NCBI GenBank assembly: GCA_030595135.1
Contig: JAUVDU010000093.1
Coordinates: 1 to 6,521 of the forward strand
Direction: 5' to 3'
DNA: 6,521 nt
DNA from: Deltaproteobacteria bacterium
Lineage (GTDB): Bacteria; Desulfobacterota; Anaeroferrophillalia; Anaeroferrophillales; Tharpellaceae
Part shown: positions 1 through 5,187 of the stretch, in pieces
Layout of the letters: the number at the start of each line of letters is the position of its first letter
Numbering within the stretch: position 1 is the stretch's first letter
The notes under the pieces: generated by a model
The model's database searches: none
Told to the model about the DNA's origin: nothing
Seen by the model: only the letters and a program-made list of their open reading frames with translations
Position numbers and translations under genes: made by a program

Positions 1-1137
1 TATTACGATCCCGAATTTCAGGCTCTGTTCAAAGTGCAGGCCGATTTTGAACAGGACATGAAACGGACACCTGAGAGTCAGCAGCTCTATGGCGCTTTGA
101 TCGCGACTATTGCCAAGGAGAAAGGGATACAGCCTTTACATCGGGGTGCTGTAGCGCGGGTGATCGAGCAGGCGGCACGGGAAGCCGGAGACCGGGAAAA
201 GCTCTCACTGCACATCCGTGATCTTGCCGACCTGATCAGTGAGGCGGGATTTTTAGCCAAAGAAAAGGGTAAGGAATCTGTTGAGGCGTTTGAGATCGAT
301 GAGGCTTTAGCCCGAGCCAGAAAGCGGGGCGGGCGTATTCAGGAACGGTTTTTCGAGGCTCTGGAACAGGGCCTGCGCCAGATTGAGACCAGCGGCGAAA
401 AGGTGGGCCAAGTCAACGGTCTTTCGGTGATCTCGCTGGGTCGTCGGGATTCCTTCGGTTGCCCGACCCGGATAACCGCCTTGACGAGGCCGGGTAAGGG
501 TAAAATCGTCGATATTGAACGGGAGGTCGAGTTGGGCGGCCCGATTCACTCCAAAGGGGTTATGATTCTGGCCTCCTTTTTGGGCTCGCGCTATGTTCGT
601 AACCTCCCTCTGGGGCTTCAGGCGAGTCTGGTTTTCGAACAATCTTATGGCGGGGTTGAGGGTGACAGCGCCTCTTGCGCCGAACTTTGTGCCTTACTTT
701 CCTCATTGGCTGCTGCGCCAATTAAGCAGTCTCTGGCGATAACCGGCTCGATCAGTCAGCAAGGGGAAGTGCAGGCCATCGGCGGTGTCAATGAGAAGAT
801 TGAGGGTTTTTTTGATCTCTGCCGGATGCGGGGCTTGAGTGGTGAGGAGGGGGTTATTATTCCGGTTCCCAACGTGCGCCATCTGATGCTCAAAAAAGAG
901 GTGGTCGAAGCCATTGCCGCAGAGAATTTTTTCGTCTATGCCGTGGCGACCGTAGATGAAGCCGTCGCCCTGCTTACCGATCTGCCGGCCGGTGAACGAG
1001 GTGCTGACGGCAATTATCCGGAAGCTTCACTCAATGGTCTGGTCGAGGCGACTCTGGTGCGTTTTGCCCAGGATTTGCAGGCCTTTGAAAAGCCGGTTGA
1101 AGATGAGGACGAGATTGGTGGTACGAGCGACGCCTAA
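1..1137 (+). CDS. LonB-like ATP-dependent protease, C-terminal part (5' end outside window)
   Basis: This is the C-terminal 378 codons of a Lon-family (peptidase S16) AAA+ protease that degrades misfolded or regulatory proteins in the cytosol. The frame is open from base 1 (YYDPEFQALFKVQADFEQDM), so the GTG at 34 is internal and not a true start. Family members of this bacterial LonB-like type are roughly 800 residues, so the P-loop ATPase half lies upstream. Visible parts are the helical lid region (about codons 1-110) and then the Lon protease domain. The catalytic Ser is in EGDSAS (bases 667-669) and the catalytic Lys in GGVNEKIEGFF (bases 796-798). They are 43 residues apart, the same spacing as Ser679/Lys722 of E. 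coli Lon. The acidic tail FEKPVEDEDEIGGTSDA ends at TAA 1135-1137. Part of this tail is duplicated at 5197-5215 near rtcB. The family call is firm; the name lonB versus lon is not settled. Confidence 0.93.
   Translation, partial: YYDPEFQALFKVQADFEQDMKRTPESQQLYGALIATIAKEKGIQPLHRGAVARVIEQAAREAGDREKLSLHIRDLADLISEAGFLAKEKGKESVEAFEIDEALARARKRGGRIQERFFEALEQGLRQIETSGEKVGQVNGLSVISLGRRDSFGCPTRITALTRPGKGKIVDIEREVELGGPIHSKGVMILASFLGSRYVRNLPLGLQASLVFEQSYGGVEGDSASCAELCALLSSLAAAPIKQSLAITGSISQQGEVQAIGGVNEKIEGFFDLCRMRGLSGEEGVIIPVPNVRHLMLKKEVVEAIAAENFFVYAVATVDEAVALLTDLPAGERGADGNYPEASLNGLVEATLVRFAQDLQAFEKPVEDEDEIGGTSDA
1084..1102 (+). repeat. Direct repeat, left copy (candidate attachment site in lon)
   Basis: The 19 bases tttgaaaagccggttgaag inside the last codons of lon are identical to 5197-5215. 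They may be the left attachment core of the 4.1-kb island between the two copies. Integrative elements often use gene 3' ends and restore the reading frame, which fits here. No integrase gene is present in the window, so the mechanism is unproven. Confidence 0.55.
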
Positions 1138-1212
1138 GATCGAAATAAATCTCTTTTCAATTCTACTTTATAATTTTATCCTGCCACAATTGCTGCAGAA
1201 AGAGGCGCCAAG

Positions 1213-1250
1213 GCATGATTCTGATGCCATCATGCAGTCTCTCTTCTTTT
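1213..1250 (+). terminator. Possible terminator after lon
   Basis: A 7-bp inverted repeat, gcatgat (1213-1219) and atcatgc (1229-1235), encloses a 9-base loop. It is followed by a pyrimidine-rich run (ctctcttctttttc). The stem is short and the U-run does not start directly at its base, so this is a weak candidate. It is the best stem-loop seen downstream of the lon stop codon. Confidence 0.3.
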
Positions 1251-1257
1251 TCGTTGC

Positions 1258-1300
1258 AAGTTAATTGGGGTCGAAGTTAATTGGAAGTTAATTGGGGTCG
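1258..1300. repeat. Tandem direct repeat aagttaattggggtcg (two full copies, one truncated)
   Basis: The 16-mer aagttaattggggtcg occurs at 1258-1273 and again at 1285-1300. Between them sits a shortened copy, aagttaattgg (1274-1284). The array is followed at once by gggtaaaattaaggg (1301-1315). From memory, similar 'ttaattggggtc...gtaaaatta' strings flank REP-associated (IS200-like) transposase genes in proteobacteria. No transposase is present here, so this may be a scar of such an element. The repeat is directly visible; the origin is inference. Confidence 0.8.
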
Positions 1301-1438
1301 GGGTAAAATTAAGGGAGGGCAGGTAAATTCGGTCATACCACTGCAATTGAGGTACCACCAGACGAAAGGGGCGGAAACAGTTAGGTCGGGGCTAAAGCGG
1401 GGCAAGCCTGTTCTCTACTCTACCCGTTAGTGCTCTTA

Positions 1439-1708
1439 CTAATCTCTAAATAATTCAGAGTGCGAACCGGTTCTTTCTAAGGTGATAGCTTCCGGGGATC
1501 TTTTGTAAATCAAGAGCCAATCCGGTTCAATATGACAATCTCGATACCCTTTAAATTTACCTGATAATTGATGATCTTTGTAGCTGATCTCTAACTTTTC
1601 TCCAGAGACTAATTTCTCAATAAGCACTTTTAGTTTATTAAGCTCTTTCTTTTGTCGTTTAATTCTTTTGTAATCCCGCTTGAATTGAGTTGTATAAATT
1701 ATTGTCAA
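1439..1708 (-). CDS. yafQ: YafQ-family mRNA interferase toxin
   Basis: This encodes an 89-residue type II toxin of the RelE/YafQ superfamily, a ribosome-dependent endoribonuclease that cuts mRNA when its DinJ-type antitoxin is lost. The sequence aligns closely with E. coli YafQ: YKDHQLSGKFKGYRDCHIEPDW corresponds to YKDHPL...DAHVEPDW. All expected active-site residues are present, shifted by four: His46, His59, Asp63, His83 and Phe87 match His50, His63, Asp67, His87 and Phe91. The start is TTG at 1708-1706, which overlaps the antitoxin stop by four bases (TTGA). A GAGGAG ribosome site at 1722-1717 lies eight bases upstream, inside the antitoxin gene. Overlap and order (antitoxin first) indicate translational coupling in one operon. 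The toxin appears intact and is the promoter-distal gene. No clear terminator was seen downstream. Confidence 0.94.
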   Translation of the reverse strand: MTIIYTTQFKRDYKRIKRQKKELNKLKVLIEKLVSGEKLEISYKDHQLSGKFKGYRDCHIEPDWLLIYKRSPEAITLERTGSHSELFRD

Positions 1709-1965
1709 CTTTCCAACTCCTCAAAAAGTTCATCCACGCTATTTACTTGGTGAAGTTCTTCACCTTTTTCTGATTTACTTAATGTTTGAGCGGTAAGTTC
1801 ATTTGGGATTTTAAGATCAAACGGGATCCCTTTTTGCAAAGTAATTTGAGTTAGATATAGAGAAATTGCTTCCGACATTGAGATGTGGAGCTTACTCAAT
1901 ATTTTTTGTGCCTGGGCTTTGATTTCGGGATCAATTCTAGCTTGAATTGTTGTAGATCTGGACAT
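1705..1965 (-). CDS. dinJ: DinJ/RelB-family antitoxin
   Basis: This encodes an 86-residue antitoxin that binds and blocks the YafQ toxin and represses their shared promoter. The N-terminus (about residues 4-45, STTIQARIDPEIKAQAQKI...) fits the ribbon-helix-helix DNA-binding fold of RelB/DinJ proteins. Residues 48-55 (PFDLKIPN) match the 'PFDLREPN' linker of E. coli DinJ, followed by the toxin-binding tail that ends VDELFEELES. The ATG at 1965-1963 has a GGGAG ribosome site (1978-1974) with eight-base spacing, which supports this start. The stop TGA (1707-1705) overlaps the toxin's TTG start. Expression is probably autoregulated from the promoter at 1996-2025. Confidence 0.92.
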   Translation of the reverse strand: MSRSTTIQARIDPEIKAQAQKILSKLHISMSEAISLYLTQITLQKGIPFDLKIPNELTAQTLSKSEKGEELHQVNSVDELFEELES

Positions 1966-1995
1966 TTTAAAAGCTCCCTTAATTCAATAGATGTC

Positions 1996-2025
1996 ATTAC
2001 AAGTGCCATACAGTATATATATCAA
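1996..2025 (-). promoter_or_regulatory. Putative dinJ-yafQ promoter with palindromic operator
   Basis: On the - strand, TTGATA (2025-2020) and TGTAAT (2001-1996) are separated by 18 bases. Each differs from the sigma-70 consensus at one position. Between them lies atacagtat (2008-2016), an odd-length perfect palindrome next to a run of alternating A/T. This is a plausible operator for the ribbon-helix-helix antitoxin. The site sits about 30 bases upstream of the dinJ start codon. Confidence 0.5.
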
Positions 2026-2072
2026 AAAGATTTGGTAAAATCAACCTGATTTATGATATTGCGAAAACCGGT

Positions 2073-2122
2073 GACAGCCACCGAATATTTGAAGATGATT
2101 TCACTGGTAATCGGTGGATGTC
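2073..2122. repeat. Inverted repeat in the gap between the two toxin-antitoxin pairs
   Basis: The arms gacagccaccga (2073-2084) and tcggtggatgtc (2111-2122) are reverse complements at 11 of 12 positions around a 26-base loop. Surrounding sequence (1966-2142) has no gene. The GC-rich arms stand out from the AT-rich background. They resemble, from memory only, end sequences of insertion elements, so this may be an IS scar, or a hairpin between the end of tumA and the dinJ promoter. No U-run follows the stem on either strand, so it is not a standard terminator. Confidence 0.5.
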
Positions 2123-2142
2123 CATGATTAAATATGCCAATT

Positions 2143-2238
2143 TCACGCTGAGATGTGCTGTGTTGGTGAGCTGTAATGGAGTCCAAATTCCACTTTGAAA
2201 TCAGTAGCTTTGACTTTCGGAATTATTTTTCCGGCAAT
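2143..2238 (-). pseudogene. Out-of-frame C-terminus of the TumA-type antitoxin
   Basis: This segment lies in the -1 frame relative to the upstream antitoxin frame. It encodes IAGKIIPKVKATDFKVEFGL followed by a short tail ending ...QHISA and a TGA at 2145-2143. The string PKVKATDFKVEFGL is what I recall as the usual ending of this antitoxin family (P-V-ATDF-VEFG), so the segment is homologous coding sequence and not chance. It joins the upstream frame exactly if the ribosome or polymerase slips back by one base in the A7 run at 2238-2244, giving a continuous product of about 130 residues. Confidence 0.75.
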
Positions 2239-2534
2239 TTTTTTAACTCAACAATTCCGTATTTTTCGAGTGTTTTAAGAGTGCGTGACAGATTAGATTT
2301 TTTTCTGCTTGTAATTTTTTCCAATTCTGTAATTGAATGAGGTTTGTGATCAATTATGACACGTAATAATTTTTGGTTCTCACTACTAAGAACTTGGGAC
2401 ATTGATTTGATGGATTCAAACCAGACTTTAGGTTCACTTTTTCTTGGTTTATAATCGCCTTTGGCAATAGCTAAAGTTCTCTTAATATAATCTTCTTTTG
2501 AAATGATACCGACTTTCATTACTCTGGTAGGCAT
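2223..2534 (-). CDS. tumA: TumA-type (HVO_A0114-like) winged-helix antitoxin, frame ends early
   Basis: The readable frame gives 103 residues of a MarR-like winged helix-turn-helix protein. It resembles the DNA-binding antitoxin family that accompanies TumE/DUF6516 toxins. Conserved stretches are MKVGIISKEDYIKRTLAIAKGDYKP near the N-terminus, KVWFES (residues 36-41), and the winged helix at about 53-98 with GRKKSNLSRTL-like recognition helix (here SRKKSNLSRTLKTLEKYGIVEL). I chose ATG 2534-2532 because GAGG (2546-2543) lies eight bases upstream; a TTG at 2540 is only two bases from it, and ATG 2519 is also possible. It starts 14 bases after the tumE stop, so the pair is one operon with toxin first. 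The frame stops at TAA 2225-2223 just after ELKKLPEK, and the conserved C-terminus continues in the -1 frame. The shortened product keeps the DNA-binding part but may lack full toxin-neutralising function. Confidence 0.82.
   Translation of the reverse strand: MPTRVMKVGIISKEDYIKRTLAIAKGDYKPRKSEPKVWFESIKSMSQVLSSENQKLLRVIIDHKPHSITELEKITSRKKSNLSRTLKTLEKYGIVELKKLPEK
2238..2244 (-). promoter_or_regulatory. A_AAA_AAA slippery heptamer inside the antitoxin gene
   Basis: The - strand reads TTA AAA AAA TTG in the antitoxin frame, which places the heptamer A_AAA_AAA in the phase required for tandem -1 tRNA slippage. A one-base backward shift here, or insertion of one A by RNA polymerase, leads straight into the conserved C-terminal frame (2238-2143). 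No strong stimulatory stem-loop is obvious within the next 10 bases, although the 2073-2122 inverted repeat lies further downstream. This may equally be the site of a simple homopolymer deletion or read error. Confidence 0.5.
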
Positions 2535-2548
2535 AGCCAAAACCTCAC

Positions 2549-2947
2549 TTATTTGCGGGCATTGCAGTTACTTTTGGGTTGCGGGAGTAATTCCCGCATT
2601 AGGTCATTTACGTCTTTCCAAAAATCTTCCATTAGATTGAAAGCACTTTCGAAATCATATGGATTGACCTGCTCGTGATTATGTTTGTGATCCCATACGA
2701 TTCTTGTCCCACAGAACCTTTTTCTTTTGGGCTTGATCCCATGTGCATTGTCGTAACCAACAACTCTTTTGTTGTTTTTGTCGTGCAACGTTAATGAATA
2801 TCTTATGCCATGAGGAATATGCTCATTCGGTTTTACTCGTTGGACGTTGAATTTTACCCAATATCCATTGTCCATAGGAAAGATTTCACCATCAAGTTGT
2901 AGAAGTGTTTCTAGACCGATGTCTTTATCTTCTTTACTGTTCAGCAC
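2549..2947 (-). CDS. tumE: TumE-type (DUF6516) toxin
   Basis: This encodes a 132-residue protein matching what I know of the TumE/DUF6516 toxin family, described as the toxic partner of TumA-type winged-helix antitoxins. Family landmarks in order are LETLLQLDGEIF (12-23), GYWVKFN (28-34), PHGIRYSLTLHD (45-56), GYDNAHG (64-70), the His-rich DHKHNH (86-91), PYDFE (96-100) and EDFW (107-110). Length is as expected and the gene looks intact. The start is GTG 2947-2945, the only start before an in-frame stop further upstream; its ribosome site is weak (AGG about 11-12 bases away). The antitoxin gene follows after 14 bases. A strong-looking promoter lies at 2989-3017. The biochemical target is not deducible from the sequence; an RNase role is reported for relatives as I recall, and I hold this loosely. 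Confidence 0.82.
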   Translation of the reverse strand: MLNSKEDKDIGLETLLQLDGEIFPMDNGYWVKFNVQRVKPNEHIPHGIRYSLTLHDKNNKRVVGYDNAHGIKPKRKRFCGTRIVWDHKHNHEQVNPYDFESAFNLMEDFWKDVNDLMRELLPQPKSNCNARK

Positions 2948-2978
2948 TCTGACCGGTACCTGATTACTAGCTTAAATA

Positions 2979-3017
2979 TTATCATTCAATGATAACCATT
3001 AGTGGAGTGAATGTCAA
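2979..3017 (-). promoter_or_regulatory. tumE-tumA promoter with operator palindrome over the -10 box
   Basis: On the - strand a consensus TTGACA (3017-3012) is followed after 17 bases by TATCAT (2994-2989), one mismatch from the -10 consensus. The -10 box lies inside ttatcattcaatgataa (2979-2995), a perfect 17-base palindrome with one central base. That is an ideal position for repression by the TumA-type winged-helix protein, giving autoregulation of the pair. The predicted transcript start is about 35 bases upstream of the tumE GTG. Confidence 0.65.
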
Positions 3018-3165
3018 TGTTTTTTTGACATGGTTAAACCGGGGATATCCATCGATAAAAGGAAAAAAGGAACATATCTTTTTTTGAAAATTTCCTTTGA
3101 TAATAGAAAATAAATTAGTCCTCATTTTTTTTCTGTCAAGTGAACCTTTTGGTTCAGCGTCATTT
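3011..3165. other. Gap between the nuclease gene and the tumE operon: hairpins only
   Basis: No gene is seen. Three inverted repeats are visible. The first is atgtcaa (3011-3017) with ttgacat (3025-3031), which overlaps the tumE -35 box. The second is aaaggaaa (3058-3065) with tttccttt (3091-3098), an A/T-rich stem that could weakly end transcription of the upstream nuclease gene on the - strand. The third is the compact tgaacc-tttt-ggttca (3141-3156), ten bases beyond the nuclease stop codon. The last lacks a U-run on the - strand, so a standard terminator is not supported. Confidence 0.4.
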
Positions 3166-4725
3166 CTACGTAGCAGAGTAATCGGCCACGACTCTAATTA
3201 AAAAGTCTTTTAAATCTTCTTCATGTTTTGTGTATTCCGAGCTTGTCTCAAAAGCTGCGTAACAGGCAGCACGGGCGTCGGCCTTATCTGTGGCCACACC
3301 AAGGTTAACCATTTGTTGAAATAGAGAATGGTGATCCGAATGTTGCAATGCAGAAGTTAGCTCGATATTCGGATTTGCAGCCAAGTAGGCTCTGACAAGG
3401 AATTTTTCTGGAGCATCGTAGGGATACAAAAATAGCGTTTTCTCAGTGGGGTTTCCGAAATAATTAGAGTAATGGGGGTGATCTTTGTAGTCGCCATCGA
3501 ACACAGCACAATAACCAACTGGGTTTCGGTACTGCGAAAAGTTTCGCTTATGTCGCTCATAGTCATTCTTGACCTGATCAATTGGTCCAGACTCAATTAT
3601 ATCAACGAGTCGCTGAAAATAAGGATATTCAGAGGAAATCTTAATTAAAATTTTTGATATTAAAAATTTTGCAAGATCATCTTCACAATAAAGGATCAAT
3701 AATGGATACCCAATGGCATCCATTTTTGAGCGAGCTGCCTGATGTGAAATACTGCTAATGACGCGATATTCGTCATTAGCCTTTTCAATAAAACGGCGAG
3801 ACTTCCCGGGAAACGAAGACAGCATGGTTGGTGAATGAGTTGTAATTATGAATTGTTTTTTATCGCGCCACGAAATGTATTGAATAATATCAGCAAGTTT
3901 TCTCTGAATTGATGGGTGAAAACCAGCCTCCACCTCATCGATCAGAATTAGTGAATCAGAAGGACAATTATGGATGTCCTTAAGTAAATAAATAACCGCC
4001 TCCTCACCAGATGCAGCGTTATATGATGAATATGAATTGCCGGCATGCGAAATCAGGAAGCAACTCTTATTGATATGGCTCCCGACTTCGCTCAACTCAA
4101 CATCTTGGATGCCAAATATATATGAAAAGGCCTGCTCGACCTCAGGGTTGAGTCGTTCTGCGCTTGCTGAGTTGGCCTTTCGGAAAAGGGCATTTGAAAA
4201 GCTTCGCCCAGAAAGCAGGCGCTCTAAGTCAATCAATCGGACTTCACGGTCTCGAATCTTAGCATTCAGCCTTGATGTATCAGCACTCTTCTTTCCTAGC
4301 CCACTCCACGCTCGACTTGATGCGAGACGCTTCCCTTCGCCATTTCTGTTGGACGTTCCAATTCGCCACTCGAGTTCATAGGTATAATCCCTGGTGGAAG
4401 TTTCGTGATTAGTAAACGATAGAACGTCATTCCAATTATGCTCTCGAAGCTGTCCCGCTGGGGCAGTGGAGTCCACTTTCATGAATCTTTCAAAGCTGCA
4501 TGCGACTAATAACAGAATACTGGTTTTCCCAATCTTATTTGTTCCAGAAATGACTGTTATTGGATGTTCAAGGGGAATATCTAAATTCGTAATATGCCTA
4601 AATGAGTTGATTTTTACTCGTTTCAGAAAATGCCGGTAACTACCGTCTACCCCATTAAAAACAGACGTATCACAGCTAGCAAGCCGCCGCTTCTTTTCCT
4701 CTAGATTTTGAAGCTGAAGTGTCAT
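3166..4725 (-). CDS. OLD-like ABC ATPase with C-terminal Toprim-like nuclease domain
   Basis: This encodes a 519-residue protein with an SMC/ABC-type AAA domain of the AAA_21/OLD class. Walker A is GTNKIGKTS (61-69), the ABC signature is ASGEEA (238-243), Walker B is LILIDEVEAGFHP (259-271), and the H-loop is TTHS (295-298). Residues about 130-215 form the helical insertion between the ATPase halves. After residue 340 the chain has Toprim-type hallmarks: a conserved acidic cluster YCEDD (346-350, Glu348), then VFDGDYKDH (408-416, Asp410/Asp412), then FLYPYDAPEKFL (432-443). OLD proteins use this pairing as ATP-controlled DNA nucleases, many with anti-phage roles (P2 Old, GajA of Gabija). No UvrD-like helicase, reverse transcriptase or separate Toprim gene adjoins it, so it resembles single-gene OLD systems; a fused PARIS-like (AAA15 plus DUF4435) origin is an alternative. 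ATG 4725-4723 has AAGGA (4735-4731) five bases upstream. ATPase call is firm; nuclease call moderate; defence role inferred. Confidence 0.85.
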   Translation of the reverse strand: MTLQLQNLEEKKRRLASCDTSVFNGVDGSYRHFLKRVKINSFRHITNLDIPLEHPITVISGTNKIGKTSILLLVACSFERFMKVDSTAPAGQLREHNWNDVLSFTNHETSTRDYTYELEWRIGTSNRNGEGKRLASSRAWSGLGKKSADTSRLNAKIRDREVRLIDLERLLSGRSFSNALFRKANSASAERLNPEVEQAFSYIFGIQDVELSEVGSHINKSCFLISHAGNSYSSYNAASGEEAVIYLLKDIHNCPSDSLILIDEVEAGFHPSIQRKLADIIQYISWRDKKQFIITTHSPTMLSSFPGKSRRFIEKANDEYRVISSISHQAARSKMDAIGYPLLILYCEDDLAKFLISKILIKISSEYPYFQRLVDIIESGPIDQVKNDYERHKRNFSQYRNPVGYCAVFDGDYKDHPHYSNYFGNPTEKTLFLYPYDAPEKFLVRAYLAANPNIELTSALQHSDHHSLFQQMVNLGVATDKADARAACYAAFETSSEYTKHEEDLKDFLIRVVADYSAT

Positions 4726-4752
4726 ATCATTCCTTAACGCCGAACATTTATA

Positions 4753-4777
4753 TTGTCATTTCTATTCGATCTGACAA
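4753..4777 (-). promoter_or_regulatory. Possible promoter/operator of the OLD-like gene
   Basis: On the - strand, TTGTCA (4777-4772) lies upstream of AATATAAA, where the best -10 candidate TATAAA requires a long 19-base spacer, so the match is imperfect. The same segment is an inverted repeat: ttgtca (4753-4758) and tgacaa (4772-4777) around 13 bases, which could bind a dimeric regulator. It lies about 30-50 bases upstream of the start codon. Confidence 0.35.
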
Positions 4778-5138
4778 GTTGATATTTAAGTGCCAAGTAG
4801 GTCGATTTGCCTCGCCAAAGTTGTCAGTGAAATTTTCAATCAGCTGACTGTGTTTTTGGGGGTAGTCCCATCAACAACATCGTAATATTCATATAGTCAT
4901 AATATCTGTATTTTTACAATAACTATTTGTGCGAAGTATTATTTAAAAATCACTTTTCTTCGGATGTTTTCGATTTTCTGTGTCACGATTGTATGGCTGA
5001 AATATTTATTGGTTGAAAAAGGTGGGTTGCTGGTATTGGTAGAGTTTTTTGCCGCCGGCGAGGTTGTTGGTGGGTGGGTCGGGTGATTTGGTGGTGTTCT
5101 CGGTCGATGGTGAAATCGTCGGAGATTGCTGACAGGGA
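4778..5138. other. Gene-poor stretch with G/T-rich segment
   Basis: No gene is supported here. The left half (to about 4950) is AT-rich like the island and has a small inverted repeat, gtcag (4823-4827) with ctgac (4844-4848). From about 5010 to 5110 the + strand becomes strongly G/T-rich, including GG-T-GGG-T-GGG-TC-GGG at 5069-5083, a possible G-quadruplex. The composition change near 4950-5010 may mark the right-hand limit of the inserted DNA, or a decayed fragment of older sequence. A 40-codon + frame beginning at ATG 4966 is hydrophobic but has no family resemblance and was not called. Confidence 0.4.
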
Positions 5139-5168
5139 TTGACAATCGGATTTTATCTGTCATACTCT
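5137..5168 (+). promoter_or_regulatory. Possible promoter upstream of rtcB
   Basis: A consensus -35 TTGACA (5139-5144) is followed after 18 bases by TACTCT (5163-5168), a poor -10 match; TATATA lies slightly too far downstream (about 5169-5175). The -35 box sits in the palindrome gattgacaatc (5137-5147), itself flanked by gacag (5131-5135) and ctgtc (5157-5161). This nested symmetry suggests a regulator site. If active, transcription would run through the 19-codon frame at 5188 and into rtcB. Confidence 0.35.
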
Positions 5169-5187
5169 TATATAGAGGTGTTAACGC

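Larger units (their letters stand above)
1138..1438. other. Non-coding junction between lon and the toxin-antitoxin block
   Basis: No convincing gene lies in these 301 bases. The stretch contains a weak hairpin that may end lon transcription (1213-1235), a tandem repeat (1258-1300), and a following segment (1301-1438) that is G-rich in places. In that segment 'ggtcggggtaaa' (1297-1308) recurs as 'ggtcggggctaaa' near 1385. The base composition shifts here from the lon side to the AT-rich island, so the left island boundary probably lies within or just before this region. Confidence 0.6.

Noticed and set aside
34..36. GTG as the lon start codon
   Set aside because: The frame is open to base 1 and the residues before the GTG (YYDPEFQALFK) continue the family's conserved sequence, so the gene is truncated by the window edge.
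956..1264. 102-codon + frame overlapping the lon end
   Set aside because: It is mostly out of frame inside lon, with no family resemblance, and runs into the repeat region.
3141..3156. Hairpin tgaacc-tttt-ggttca as terminator of the OLD-like gene
   Set aside because: On the - strand the stem is followed by an A-rich tract, with no U-run, so it lacks the key feature of an intrinsic terminator.
4037..4381. 114-codon + frame opposite the OLD-like gene
   Set aside because: It is an antisense shadow of the gene, whose - strand product has intact ATPase motifs.
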